Shown here: in pieces, positions 25,699-36,611 of the stretch
How the letters are laid out: every line of letters begins with the position of its first letter
Numbering within the stretch: the stretch's first letter is position 1
NCBI GenBank assembly: GCA_039621445.1
Contig: CP154956.1
Location: 49,688,826 to 49,752,825 of the forward strand
DNA: 64,000 nt
Reading direction: 5' to 3'
From: Euglena gracilis
Lineage: Eukaryota; Euglenida; Euglenophyceae; Euglenales
Made by a program: the position numbers and the translations under genes
Notes under the pieces: generated by a model
What the model saw: the letters and a program-made list of their open reading frames with translations, nothing else
Database searches by the model: none
Told to the model about the DNA's origin: nothing

Positions 25699-28600
25699 TT
25701 AGGTCGGTGGACCCTCAGCTGCTCGCCCATGACGGGGTAGCGGGGCCCTCGCAGGTTGCCGCCAACAGTCCAAGGTGGACTGACGCTTCGGTGGGGGCAC
25801 GTCGGCCTCGGCGCCCGGAGACCGTGCCCTGGTTGACGATCGCGGCGGGGCGGGGGGCTTGGCTGACGCTGCTCGTGCCGGAGGGGCTGTCCGCCGCCTC
25901 TTCACTGGAGCCAGGTCCTCCACCGCTCGCGCTCGCCGGTGATCCGCCTCCTCCGCCGGCGCCGAGACGCGTAAAGATGACAGGTAATCCTTCCACCGTT
26001 GCTGGAACAGCTCGTACCAGGCAGCTGGCTCCCAGGGGGCGGGTGTCACGATCTGCACCGGCCAGCGCTGGTTGTGGCTGTCCCGCAGGCCCGGTCCCAG
26101 GGCACCGACCACATCTCGGGGGATCATGTTATCCCGCAGCTCGTCGTCCAGGCCAACCTGGCGACGCAGGCGTCGGGTGAAGCCCAAGACCAGCGCGGAC
26201 TCCGAGCCGCCCGCGGTGGACGGGAAGGGCATGCCCTTGTCCACCTCCCACAGCAGAAGGAGCGCTTTGCTCGGCAACCCCTGCTCCACCGCTGCCGCCC
26301 GCAGGTGGGGGTGATACCGCAGCCAAGCAGCAAGGCCTGCGTCCACCTCCTCGATGGTTGCCGCGGAACGGGGAACCGGACGGGCAGCTAGTTCGCGCTC
26401 AGCCCGCTGGCGCCACCGGTCCGCATCCCGATGCATGCTGGGGGTGCTGTTATACAGCCACCGACCGCCACCCAAGGAGTGCCGCTGGAGGGGGGGGCTC
26501 AGGTCCGCGGAGCCCACCACAGGCGGTGAGCTGGCAAGGAGCCAGGTGTCGTGGTGTAGTGCTCACCCACCAACTCCTCAAAGAGATCCAGAAAGACCTC
26601 CGACCGGCAGCCGCGGCTGGCAGGACAGACCACCGTATGCTCCCGCAGCAGCACGACCAAGCGGGACAGCAGCCACCGACGGCGGGGGCTTCCACAGGGG
26701 GGGGCCCGCGGGGGTCCTGCAGGGGGCGGCGGAGCAGGGGGCTGCTGTCGCTGCCGCAGCTCCAGGGACCGCAGCTCGGGGACGCTGAGACGCAGCCCTT
26801 GGGGGAGTGCGTAGGAGGGGCTGCTTGCTGCTGGTGTCGTCGACAGGTCCGCGTTGTCAGCAGGGGGTCGGTCGGAGGGCGCTGCAACCACAGGGGAGGT
26901 GGCGATGAGCTCACCGCGATGACGGAGGAGCTCAGCCGTGCGCTCAGCCAGGGCCACGTGCAGCGCCAACAGGAACCGCGCCGCATCCGCCGTGGGAAGG
27001 GCGTGGTGGTGCAGCACAGTGGAGAGGATGAGCGCCGCCAGCAGGGGGAAGCAGTGCGCCGTCAGCCAGGTCGTCGGGGGGAGCGGCACCCCGAGCTTCG
27101 AGGTGGCACAGGCCAGCGCCCACACATCCACCAAGGCCGGAGTTTGGGGGGGCAGCGCCGGTGGCCGGACAGCCCGCCAGCACGTGGGCGTCGTCCTCCG
27201 CCTCCACCCCGCAGCACAGGCAGACAGGTGACACCACGCCGCCGATGCCGTGTCGTGCCAGACGCTCCCGAGTAGCGAGACAGCCGCCACGTACACGGGC
27301 AACACACTTGATCACCCGCGGGGCCACCTTGTGCACGAAGCCGCCGGGCAGGACCACCGGCCGGCGGAAGATGGCGGCCAGTCGAAGTCCAAGCCCACGG
27401 GAAGAGGATGTCCAGCCGGGGGCGAGGTCCCTTGGAGGACCACAGTCGCCGACAACGTCGCCACCACGCCGCTGGGAAGGAGGAGGGGACGCTGAGCACC
27501 ACCGAACCATTGCCATCCAGCAGCACGACCGGGTCGCCCGCCGGGCCCACCATCCGGACGTCCTCCCGGGGCTGGACAGAGAGGGAGGTCATCCCCGCGG
27601 CAGCCTGCTTGGCCAGGGCGTCGGCAGCATCATTGCCCACCGCCTTCGGCAGCCCACGCTGGAGCCCGAGGTCGTCATTGAGCCCGCACCTTCTCAAGCA
27701 CCACGGGCAGGATGCACGCCTTGGCAGCTGCCAGCACCCGACGCACTTCCACTCGATCCAGGCAGCATAATCGCCGCGACTCCGACGTCGAGCCCCAGCC
27801 ACAGAGGAGCTGCAGCGCGCACAGCGAGTCGGTGAGGACCTGAGATGGCGGCAAGCTCAGCGCCAGCTCCAGGGCGAGCAGTTCGCAGTGGGTGCTGCTG
27901 CGCGGCGCTGGGACGTGGAGCAGCAGGGACTCCCCGTCCACTGGACGCCACACCGCGGCTTCCCCTCCTCCAGCGCAAATCGAGCCGTCCGTGTACACCG
28001 CCTGCTCGTGGGGGTCGTTGATGTCGTCCGGGGTCAGCAAGGACACGCCCGTCAGTGACGGCTCCGGGATCAACCGCGGCCAGGATGCGGATCGGCTGCA
28101 CTGCGTGTTCCGCTCGATGGACCAGCCCGCCGCCGCCAGAGCGGACCGCAGCGCCAGGGAGGGCTCGCGCCACACCATGGAAGGGCGGGCCACAGCCCGG
28201 TGGATGATGCTCGCGATGCCCCCACCGTTCGCCAGGAGGTGCAGCCAGCGCAGTTGGAGCAGGCGGGTGAAGGCCATGGGGTGCACCGGCGCGGAGTCCC
28301 CCAGCGGCCAGCCCAGCGCCACCTCCGGGGCGTTCCAGGCATTCAGCGCCAGCGGCGGCTTGGTGCACACTGCAGACTTCGCCACAGCCACCAGCGGGGC
28401 CAGCTGTGCGGCCGTGATATTGCGCAGCTCACAGCTGTAGGTGGCCTTGGGCAGCACCGTCGTCCGCCACAGAACCGCGTTCAGGGCGGCGGGCAGCGGG
28501 AGGCTACACAATCGTTGAGCCGCCGACAGCGCCTTGTCCAGCCTGGGCAGCCAATGCGCGGAGTCCCCCGCCCGGTTGGGCAGACCCAGCTCCACCCCGA

Positions 28601-31192
28601 CGAAGCGGAACTCGGCCGTGGTCAGGACGGAGGAGTCGCCGATGGACACGGCCTGCCCCGGGCCCAGCGTGGACCAGACCTGGACCTTCGTGACCTTCAC
28701 GCCCAGCAATGCGCACCACTCCAGGTACGCCGCGATCAGCGCCTCCACAGCCGGTTGGTATGGGGCCAGCAGCACCAGGTCGTCGGCGAAGCTGACGGAT
28801 GCCACGTGGAGGCCCGCCACATCCACCCCCAGGCGCTGAGCGGTTGCCCACCGATGGAAGGTGTCGAACAGGATGTTCAGCAAGTCAGGGATTGCCAGGC
28901 AGCCCTGCGCGAGGCCGTTGCATGCCTGCCACGGCTTGCCGAAGACGGTGCCATAGCGAAACCGCCTGCGCACGTCCCGGTAGAACGCGGCGAATGTCTC
29001 TCACCACGTCGTCTGTCACGCCCGACTGCCGCAACACCCGGAACACAGCCCACCACGGCAAGCTGTCGTAGCACTTCGCCAGGTCGAAGGAGGCCACCCA
29101 CAGGTCCGCACGGCGGTGGCGCTGCAGGCGCATGATGTCTTGCACCACTTGCGCTGCGTGTAAAGTACCGCGGCCAGCACGGAAGCCGAAGGCTGTGTCC
29201 GAGAGGAAGACGTTCTGCAGAGTTGGTGTCCAGGTGGTCACGATCCCCTTCGCCCACATCCGGTACAGGACCTCGAGGACCGTGATGGGGCGTTGGTCTT
29301 GTGGACGTGCACCGCCGGACGCCTTGGGGATCATAGCCACGTAGGCATCGAGCCAGCACTGCCAGCGCTGCTGCGCCTGCACGAGCGTCAGCAGACGCGC
29401 GACAGCCTCCGGCCACGGAGGTGGCAGCGACCTCCACACCGCGATGGGGACCCCGGCCAGTCCCGGCGCAGCACCTTCCCGCATCGAACGCAGGGCCGCA
29501 GACACCCGCGCTGCAGTCCAGGGCGAGGAGGGCCATGTGGTGACGGGAATGTAAGTACCGAAGCGGGAGCCGATGAACGCCCTCCAGCGCTCCTCTTCAT
29601 CTAGCCCCGCATGTTGCCGCAGCACCTGGTCGACCCAGAAGGCGCGCACAGCCCCATCCACAGCCGCCGCGATGAGGCACTGCTGCCCCAAGGCGTCCAG
29701 GACAGGGCGCGAGCCCCACGGCACCCCAGGGGTCTGCAGCCACCGTTGGATCACGCCGAGGTCCTCCTTCCACAAGCGGGGCAGCGCAGCCTTGAACCGC
29801 TTGCAACGCTCCGCCCGATGACGCCGCAGGAGGGCTTGCAGGTCTGGGAGTCGGGCAGAGATGGCGTTCTGCACTGCCGCTGCCAGCACAGCCACCGGCA
29901 CATCCCGCGGCAGGGCCACCCCACGGTTCTCCAGGTCATCGAGCAGAGCCATCCAGCCATCCAGCCATCCAGTGGTGTGGCCAGCAGCCGGGAGACGAGG
30001 CATCCAGCAGCGCGCTGCGGCACTGCGCAGCCAGGCGGTGAAGGATATCCAGCTGGCCGCGGAGGCAGCGCACCTCCTTGGAGTCGTACGCCAAGCGCCG
30101 CACAGTCCAGCCGCCAGCCAGCGACACCAGGTGCTCCAACGCCGCACGGAGAGCAGCCGCGAGGGAGTCGAGCGACTCGCCAGGTTGGGGATGGAGTGCC
30201 ACGACAGCCGGGGAGAGCAGCCAGCGCTCCACGAGGTCGGACCACTGGGCCGAAGACGCGAGGTCGGAGGAGGCCTCGTAGAGCAGCGGTGGGGGGCGAG
30301 GGCGAGGCGGCTGCCAATCGATGCGGCCAGCGTCGAGGGACAAGGACACCAGCACAGGGCAGTGGCCGCCATCTGCGAGCCCCTCGAGCACGGAGGCCTC
30401 CCGGACCAGCCTCATCGCCGCAATGTTGGCCAGGGCCAGATCGATCCGTGATGCCATTGTCGATCCACCGGAGCCAGGCTGGTGGTATGTGAAGGGCAGT
30501 GGCGCTGGCAGCAGCACTCGATGAACATCCACCCAGGGACGACCAGGGCCAAGGAGATCGGCGAGCAGGCCGCAAGGAGGGCGGCGACCAGAGTTGAGGA
30601 AATCGGTTGCCGGGCTCAGGGATCCGTTGAAGTCGCCCAGCAGCAGCGTGGGCACCTGCATGTCCAGGGCGAAGACCAGCGCTGCGAACTCCAGGTCGAA
30701 GGGGCGGCGCTCTGCTTGGTGTGCGAGTGGCGCGTAGATGGACAGCAAGAGCAGCCCTAGCGGCAGTCCGGGACGTGGGGCGAGACGAACTCCATGCAGT
30801 CGTCGCATCGCGTGCAGGCAACGCCACGCGGGGCAGGCCGGCATGGCAGGGAGGACGGCGATGTCCTGGCGCCAGAGGAAGCCCACGCCGCAAGACTTCC
30901 CGTGCTCGGAGCGGTTGGTGGTCTGCACAGGACGCCCATGGTGCAGATGAAGACCAGCATTTGCCGCTGTCGTGTGAGCGGAGAGCAGCGGCACCTGCGC
31001 CAGGTGTGTCTCCTGTACCGCCAGCACGTTAGCCGACACCAAAGCAGCCACCATGGACACCTTTGCAGCCGTCCAGTGGCTCATGTTCCAAGTCCCGACC
31101 CGCAGAACCGAGGCCGGGACTCCTCCAGGGGGGGCAGCAGCCCCCAACAGCACGCTCTCAGGCATCGCGCCGCGCCCCCTCCGAGGCAGCAC
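25699..31192 (-). pseudogene. LINE ORF2: endonuclease, RT, RNase H, zinc finger, long C-terminal extension
   Basis: Starts at about 31192, overlapping the end of ORF1 by 35 bases. AP endonuclease motifs: GTWNMSHW, VQETHL, LLLGDFNGSL, and GGHCPV near 30340. RT: RPITVLEVLYRMWAKG, FDLAKCYDSLPW (motif A), GLAQGCLAIPDLLNILF (B), VSFADDLVLLA (C). RNase H: AVYTDGSICAGGG, HCELLALELAL, GNDAADALAKQAA. Zinc finger: CLCCGVEAEDDAHVLAGC. The last 270 residues contain VKRRRTAPPA and end near RQSTLDCWRQ, a degenerate PCNA-box-like motif. Frames change at about 30000, 28960, 27720, 27400 and 26520, so no single protein is made. Confidence 0.85.
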
Positions 31193-33512
31193 GCGCTGGC
31201 TTCTTCAGCGCCGGCTTCTCTGGAGTGAGCTCTCCCACATCCCGAGTACGGCCGCGGCTGTCATTCTCCGGGCCGTCCATCGGCTGCGCACCATCAGGGA
31301 CTGCAGCATGCCCTCGAGGAGTCGACGGGGCTGCTGCAAGCTCGTCTGCCACCCGCTCATCCTGGCTCAGCAGCTCCGCACAACGCAGCTGATGAGGAAC
31401 AGGGGCACCAGCTGGCGACGGAAGAGCGTACGGCTGATGCTGAAAAGAAGCGGCGTGCCCCACTGCAGGTCCGTGTCGCGTCGCTGCAAGCTGGGCCCGC
31501 AGGTCGGCGTTCTCACGGCGCAGCTCTTCCAACTGGCACTGCTGCCGCTCCGTGGCTTGGCGCAGAGCCCGCATCTCCTCCAGCACGGCGTCCATGGGAG
31601 ACGATGATGAGGCAGCAGGTACCCCGAAGGGGACGATCTCTGCCGACGACGCCTTGAGGGCCGCACGCCGTGCAGCCCGGGAGCCCGGTGCTGGCGGCGG
31701 GGGTGTCGGGGATTGGCTGGTGTTTGGTGGACGTGGCGCCCGCGATGGATGCGACGGAGGTGGCTGTCGAAGATCAGCGGCGGGGGGCTGCTGTGGAGCG
31801 GGAGTCTTCCGCGCACCACCCCAGGTCGACGAGGACGGCAGGCCAGGTGCCGAAGAGAGACGTGAGGGAGCAGGCCGGGCAGTTGATGGAGTGCCTGCGG
31901 TCGGCGGGCGTCGCTGGGGAGGACTGGCCGGAGTCAATTGCGCGCCGCAGGACCTCTGCCCCCAGCCACCATCGTCCAGGGAGGTCCGCGTGGGCTGCCC
32001 AGCCGCTTGGAAGAAGGCCACCCGTCGGAATGGCCCCGCAGCACCGAGGCGCACCTCACCCCGGAGAGGGTCCAAGCCCACCGCCGCGATGAGCTCCCGT
32101 ACTCGGAAGACGTCGGCGTCGGACAGGGGTCCCAGCCTCCACCATGATGCCCCGGGTGTGGGCTGACGCAGGGCCGCCTTGGGGTCGTTCAGCACCGCGC
32201 GGACCTTCCCCTGGATGACCGCAGGGTCTGCGCCACCCCGCACGCTGATCCGCACCGTGAGGTCCTTCTCCGCAGGAAGAAGACCGACAACGACCGGCAC
32301 GTCGTGAAGGGCGTCCCACAGCGCTGCGGCATCCGCCCTCCGGCCTCGCAGGTACAGCAGGTTGAACTGCTCCCGCTGCAGAGCCGGTGCCGTCTCCTTC
32401 GTCCAGAACGGCCGAATGAACAAGCCGCCACTGCCGCTGCCGCGCATCCACTGCAGCGCTTCCGCCCGCGGCACGACGAGGATGGCGAGGACCTCGCCAC
32501 TGTGTAGGGTCTGCAGACCCTGCACGCGATGCGCCGCCCCGAATGCCACGCCCACCGCGCCAGCCGCCTTGCCCAGCGCGCGCCGCAGCTCACGCTCCGT
32601 ACTCCGTTGCCGCACTGTCGGTGGCAGCTGGAACTCCACCCGCAGCAGCTCCAAGCCGCTCGGCTCCGGGTCGGGGAGAGCCCTCCGCACCCAGCGGTTG
32701 GTCACCTCCACTCCAGCCGCGGGGCACCGCAGGTTGAGGAAGAGCAGCACTTGACTGCGGGGCAGGAACCCCGGCTCCCACTCCTCAGGCGGCAAGCGCT
32801 TCACCGTGGCGGGGATGCGCAGCACCGGTGCACGCTCAGCCAAGGCCACCACCTCCACCTGCAAGCGAGGGTCATCGAACAGGGCGGCAGACTCTCCAAG
32901 CAGGGGGCGCAAGGCGGCCACGTCCAAGTCGGCAGGGCACCGGTAGCGATCAACGAGGACCGCCAAGGAGATCAGCGACGCTGGGTGTTCCACCTCGGCG
33001 TGCCGCCGCAGGGCCAAGACCAGCTCCCGCAGGTGAGGTCGCGGCGGCATCACCAGGTGGCGGGGCTCGTCGGACCATTGCTTCGAGTCGGGGCACGCCG
33101 CGACGTCCGCATCGGTCAGGTCGGCACCCGAGGCGAAATCGCCTCCCACCACCCAAGCCTGGTCGGACTCGTCCAGGCGTCGGAGGTCGGCTGCCAGCTG
33201 CAGCAGCCACTCCTTCGGGATGCGGGTGTCGTACACCCGCACCGGCAGCTTGTTGTCGACGTCGGCGGGAAGAGTCCAGCCAGCCGCACGCAGCTTGCCC
33301 GCCTCCTGCAGCTTCTGCAGCTGCTGCCGGTCGTGGAGGCCAGGGCGTTGCGGCGGGGGTGGGTTGCCGTTGAGCGTGTGCTGCAGCCGGTTGCGGGCCT
33401 TGTGGCTGAGGGCCCAGGCCACCGCAGTGGGAGGCAGCACCACGCAGGCGTCGGGGTCGAACGATGCAGGGACAGGGGTCCCCAGCAATCGGAGCGTGTC
33501 GGTGGAGTCCAA
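31158..33512 (-). CDS. LINE ORF1 protein
   Basis: Intact 784-residue frame from ATG 33512. N-terminal half: VVALAERAPVLRIPATVKRL, VLLFLNLRCPAAGVEV. The middle contains RRM-like alternating strands and helices (LAILVVPRAEALQWMRG; DLTVRISVRGGADPAVIQG). Then a P/S-rich linker, then a coiled coil (VLEEMRALRQATERQQCQLE onward, about residues 638-680) and a basic end (LKKPARAASEGARRD). LINE ORF1 proteins bind element RNA as multimers; the coiled coil fits, while the RRM call is tentative. It is transcribed towards ORF2 and overlaps it slightly. Confidence 0.75.
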   Translation of the reverse strand: MDSTDTLRLLGTPVPASFDPDACVVLPPTAVAWALSHKARNRLQHTLNGNPPPPQRPGLHDRQQLQKLQEAGKLRAAGWTLPADVDNKLPVRVYDTRIPKEWLLQLAADLRRLDESDQAWVVGGDFASGADLTDADVAACPDSKQWSDEPRHLVMPPRPHLRELVLALRRHAEVEHPASLISLAVLVDRYRCPADLDVAALRPLLGESAALFDDPRLQVEVVALAERAPVLRIPATVKRLPPEEWEPGFLPRSQVLLFLNLRCPAAGVEVTNRWVRRALPDPEPSGLELLRVEFQLPPTVRQRSTERELRRALGKAAGAVGVAFGAAHRVQGLQTLHSGEVLAILVVPRAEALQWMRGSGSGGLFIRPFWTKETAPALQREQFNLLYLRGRRADAAALWDALHDVPVVVGLLPAEKDLTVRISVRGGADPAVIQGKVRAVLNDPKAALRQPTPGASWWRLGPLSDADVFRVRELIAAVGLDPLRGEVRLGAAGPFRRVAFFQAAGQPTRTSLDDGGWGQRSCGAQLTPASPPQRRPPTAGTPSTARPAPSRLSSAPGLPSSSTWGGARKTPAPQQPPAADLRQPPPSHPSRAPRPPNTSQSPTPPPPAPGSRAARRAALKASSAEIVPFGVPAASSSSPMDAVLEEMRALRQATERQQCQLEELRRENADLRAQLAATRHGPAVGHAASFQHQPYALPSPAGAPVPHQLRCAELLSQDERVADELAAAPSTPRGHAAVPDGAQPMDGPENDSRGRTRDVGELTPEKPALKKPARAASEGARRDA

Positions 33513-33573
33513 TTAGGTCAACATCAGGAGGAGGGGCTCCGATCGAACCAAGCCGCTAGCGCGGCTTCCAAAC

Positions 33574-33590
33574 GTGGCGGACAGTGGGTC
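33574..33590 (+). repeat. 17-bp target-site duplication, right copy
   Basis: GTGGCGGACAGTGGGTC, identical to 25576-25592, abutting the LINE 5' end. Confidence 0.9.
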
Positions 33591-33758
33591 AGTGGCGGGT
33601 GTCCGTGCGTGCGAGAGTTCGGGGAGGACGTGTCCGCGGTGGTGCTGCACCTGGCCGGCCGGCTGGCCGGCCTGGCATCGGAGGACGTCGTCCGCAGCCC
33701 CGCGCTGCAGCACCTGGTGGCACAGTCCACCCGGTGGATCGGGACCACCCCTCCCTAG

Positions 33759-34438
33759 ATGCAGCTGGTGGGCGTGCTGGCCGCCAAGCGGCTGCACCGC
33801 GCAGTGGTGGGAGAGCGACCCCCCTCTAACACCGTCCCGAACGTCTTCACCCTCTCCGATCCCTCTCCGCAGCCGATTCCCAACCCGTTCATGAATTACC
33901 TGCCCGCATCCCCGCAGAAGAAACCCCCCACGACGCAACACCCACACCACCGGAGGGGGTGGACCACGATTGGACAACGGTGGAGGAGGCAAGTGGCAGC
34001 CCGGTGGACGGAGACACGGACATCGGGGGAGTCACAGCGGCAGATGTTGGCGGCCCGGCAGAACTACAGGAGAGAGCACCGGCCGGCCCTCAGCGCCAGC
34101 GCCGCCGGCGGCGGGTATTCAGCCACAATGCGGATGACGACGATGCGGCGATCAAGACGGAGGAGACGGACGGGACGGTGGCGCCCCACACCGCCCCGGT
34201 GGTGGTGGTGTCCTCCTCCTCCGAGGAGGACGGGCCGCCGCCCGCAGCGGAGGACCCAGCCGACACGGCCGCACCCCCGCCGAAGAAGGCCCGACGGAGC
34301 ACCGGACGTCCACGACGCAGCGCTGCTTCTAATCCTAACCAGTTCCCCCCCGCCGCGCCGTCCGCCCCCCCACTCTCCTCCGACTCCTCCGCCCCGCCGT
34401 TCCCGCCCGCTGCCCCCGCATCCCCCGCGGAGGACTGA
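33759..34438 (+). pseudogene. PLV nuclear-type protein with SUMO-interaction and AT-hook-like motifs
   Basis: ATG at 33759 overlaps nothing but follows the previous TAG directly (TAGATG). The first 55 codons (MQLVGVLAAKRLHRAVVGER) are in one frame; at about 33920-33950 the frame changes and continues to TGA at 34436-34438. Counting from the ATG at 33959, there is a basic patch QRQRRRRRV (45-53), the sumoylation consensus IKTE (65-68), a hydrophobic-acidic VVVVSSSSEED (81-91) typical of SUMO-interacting motifs, KKARR (109-113) as a nuclear signal, and GRPRR (116-120) like an AT-hook. The rest is P/A/S-rich. Motifs are visible, but roles in chromatin or host SUMO control are inferred. Confidence 0.5.
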
Positions 34439-34565
34439 CCCAACCGACTGACTCTGTGCATACTGACTGCGCCCTCACCGGGAAGAGCCATCGGCCGCCC
34501 CAACTCGTCACCGAACCCGTTCCCACGAATGCCATCGCTTTGTTTTGCGTGCCCCGCTGTTCGCC

Positions 34566-36055
34566 TCACCGCACCTGCTGCGCGGCGCGATTGCGCTGTC
34601 CCGGACCCCCGGTGGCGGCGTCGCCGCCCACCGCGGCGGACATCTGCCCGTCGGGTCCCAGGCCGCTGTACGGGTGCACCGCCGCCCCGACGAACAGCAC
34701 CCGCTGGAGGTACGCCCACCGCTGGGCCATCCGGGGCCCCGGCAGCGCTGTCTCGGTCTCCCGGGCCACGTGCTGGCCGAAGGCAATCCCCGCCTGCATG
34801 AGGTAGTGCACCCGTCAAACCACGCGTGCACGTACAGGCCGTGCAGCACGGCCAGCGTCGACAGCGCCCAGGGGACGAAGTCACCGGCCTCGTTGTCGTA
34901 GCGCGCGGGGTGGAAGTACACCTCCCCGGTGAAATCCATCAGGGCGTACTCCGACAGACCGGGCAGCGTGGCGAGGCGTGGCACCGGCAGGTACTGCCGC
35001 TCGATGTAGTCGGTGCCCCGGCGGTGCGGCACGTCGCCCGGCAGCTCGCTGTGCCGGAGGCAGCCGTAGTGCGGGTAGGTCTGCACCCCCACCGCCGTCT
35101 CGAGCAGGCGCCGCCGCGCCCAGCGCGCCGCGTGGAAACCCCGCAGGTCGTCGGCGTCATCGCCGTGGTTGTGCGGGTCGCGGTCGTGCCGGGCGCAGTC
35201 CAGCAGGTAGGCGGTGTGCAGGTCGGTGGTGATTCCGACGAACAGCGCCGAGGGCGGGGGTTGGCGTCGCCAGCGCCGCTCCTGCGCCGCGTTCCAGCGC
35301 TCCCGCCGGGCCGCCTACGACTCGTCGGCGGGGTCCACCACCCAGATGTCGTCCCCGTCGTCGTCCTCCGGGACAGCGTGGTAGTAGCCCCAGAACGGGT
35401 CGGGGTCGGCCTGCAGGCGGTCCACCACCGCGTCCTCCACGGGCAGGCCCAGCGTGCGTGGCGCGGGGACCACCCAGTTCTCCGCGTAGGCGTCCAGGAC
35501 GCCGGGTGCGAAGCATTCGGGGCGGTTGTGCACGAGCGTGTGGAAGCCCATCCCCGCCGCGTCCCGCCGGGCGCGGCGCACACACCGCAGGGCGTCCTTC
35601 GCCTGCCGATGGCCCGTCAGCCCCACCCAATCGTTCGTGAACTCCATGTAGACGCACGCGTCCACGTAGAACAGGTTGCGCTCGCAGCCGCAGGCGCGGG
35701 GCTTGAGGAACCAGGCGGTGGACTGCCACTGCACCACCGTCCGCAGGTCGTTCAGCGCCCGCCGCAGCGGTCCGGACGTCCGGTTCAGGACGAGGAGGGT
35801 GCTCAGGTCGCAGAACGCCACCAGCCGGTGTACCCACACCTCCGTGGGGATGCGCGCCAGCGGCCCGCATCGCTGCCGCTTCACCCCGCGCAGCACCACC
35901 CGGCAGGTAGCGGGGCTCCGCGACGCCGGGGTCCCCGGTGCCGCTCGCGGCGGTGGCGGTGGCAGGGTCGCCGGCTGGGTGTCGTCGGCGGTCCAGAACC
36001 AATCGTCCCCCGCCGGCAGCGCCGCGGGGATCTCCTGGCCGTGGAAATTCAGCAT
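34566..36055 (-). pseudogene. PLV F-box-like protein, broken
   Basis: ATG 36055 (MLNFHGQEIP). Residues 67-103 (ARIPTEVWVHRLVAFCDL then STLLVLNRTSGPLRRAL) match the F-box pattern: L/I-P-x-E, hydrophobic spacing, D-L-x-x-L, and a closing basic stretch. F-box proteins recruit substrates to SCF ubiquitin ligases, and viruses use them to redirect host proteolysis. The frame is stopped by TAG at 35315-35317 after 246 residues, resumes in the same frame (LFVGITTDLHTAYLLDCARH; YALMDFTGEVYFHPARYDNE), and changes frame near 34815 to end at 34566. About 495 residues originally. The part after the F-box would be the substrate-binding region but is not recognised. Confidence 0.5.
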
Positions 36056-36083
36056 CGCGGGAAAAAACGAAAAGCCTGCGGGG

Positions 36084-36101
36084 CAAAATAAATTAAAAAC
36101 G
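36084..36101 (-). promoter_or_regulatory. AT-rich TATA-like element of the F-box gene
   Basis: Minus strand CGTTTTTAATTTATTTTG, about 29 bases before the ATG at 36055, in otherwise GC-rich DNA. No TTGGATC element is present here, so this gene has a different kind of upstream region from the structural genes. Confidence 0.4.
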
Positions 36102-36604
36102 AAAAAACCCCAGACCGTTCCACGATAGGCTGCCCCCTGTGCGGGGTGGACGGCTGATGATCCGTTTGGGAACACACACCCATTCTCCGGTTCGTATTGC
36201 GGTGTGCGTGCGGCGCGCGGGGTGGGGCGTGTACGGCGGAGTCGGGGTCCTCGTCGTCGTCGAACTCGGCGTCCAGCGGCAGGGGGCTCGCGGCGCACGT
36301 TACACACCGTGTGTGGAAGAGCGGTGGTGCTATTATTATTCATGGACCACCCGTCCGGGACGGGGCTGTCACGAGCCCCTCGTGGATCCAGAGCACAGCC
36401 TACGTTTCTGTTTTTGACCCTGAATGGGACGGTCTGGGAGTACCCCCGTCCCCGACCGGGGTTCAAACCGGGGTCGCTCGCATGGACGGCGCCACGGGGG
36501 ACCACTCGGCCGGGGGGCGGGGGCAATGGTTGTGCGTACCGTTCGCGCCCCGTTCCGCCCCGGGCGGCGGCGGTGCGGTGCGTGTCACGTCAGAAGGTCA
36601 GAAA
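36102..36604. other. no gene recognised
   Basis: Several short GC-rich open frames but no coding signal I trust. Contains the GC-rich foldback around 36460-36480 discussed among rejected items. Confidence 0.4.
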
Positions 36605-36611
36605 ACAAGGG

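Larger units (their letters stand above)
25593..33573 (-). mobile_element. non-LTR retrotransposon (LINE) with ORF1, ORF2 and RNase H
   Basis: Nearly 8 kb on the minus strand, bounded by the perfect 17-bp duplication. Order: short 5' leader (61 bases), ORF1 (784 residues), ORF2 with AP endonuclease, reverse transcriptase, RNase H, zinc finger and a long C-terminal extension, about 100 bases of 3' tail. The 3' end on the coding strand is ten C, not poly(A). RNase H after RT places it among the I/RTE-R1-like or algal LINE lineages rather than L1. The perfect duplication shows a fairly recent insertion, although ORF2 is already frameshifted. Confidence 0.9.
25056..33758 (+). pseudogene. PLV gene split by the LINE insertion
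   Basis: ATG 25056. The first exon-like part runs to the 17-base duplicated site (25576-25592), and the same frame resumes after the second copy of the site at 33591, ending with TAG at 33756-33758. The two parts fit in frame across the duplication, so the uninterrupted gene coded for about 235 residues: a long proline-rich N-terminus, a basic segment (GVTAWRLHRRRANAG) and a C-terminal helix (DVSAVVLHLAGRLAGLASED). Not recognised. The insertion destroys it and separates the right-hand PLV genes by 8 kb. Confidence 0.6.

Noticed and set aside
36455-36485. tRNA-like T-arm (GGTTCAAACC in a GC stem)
   Set aside because: The bases around the loop do not pair as a T stem (CGGGG on both sides), and no acceptor, D or anticodon arm fits.
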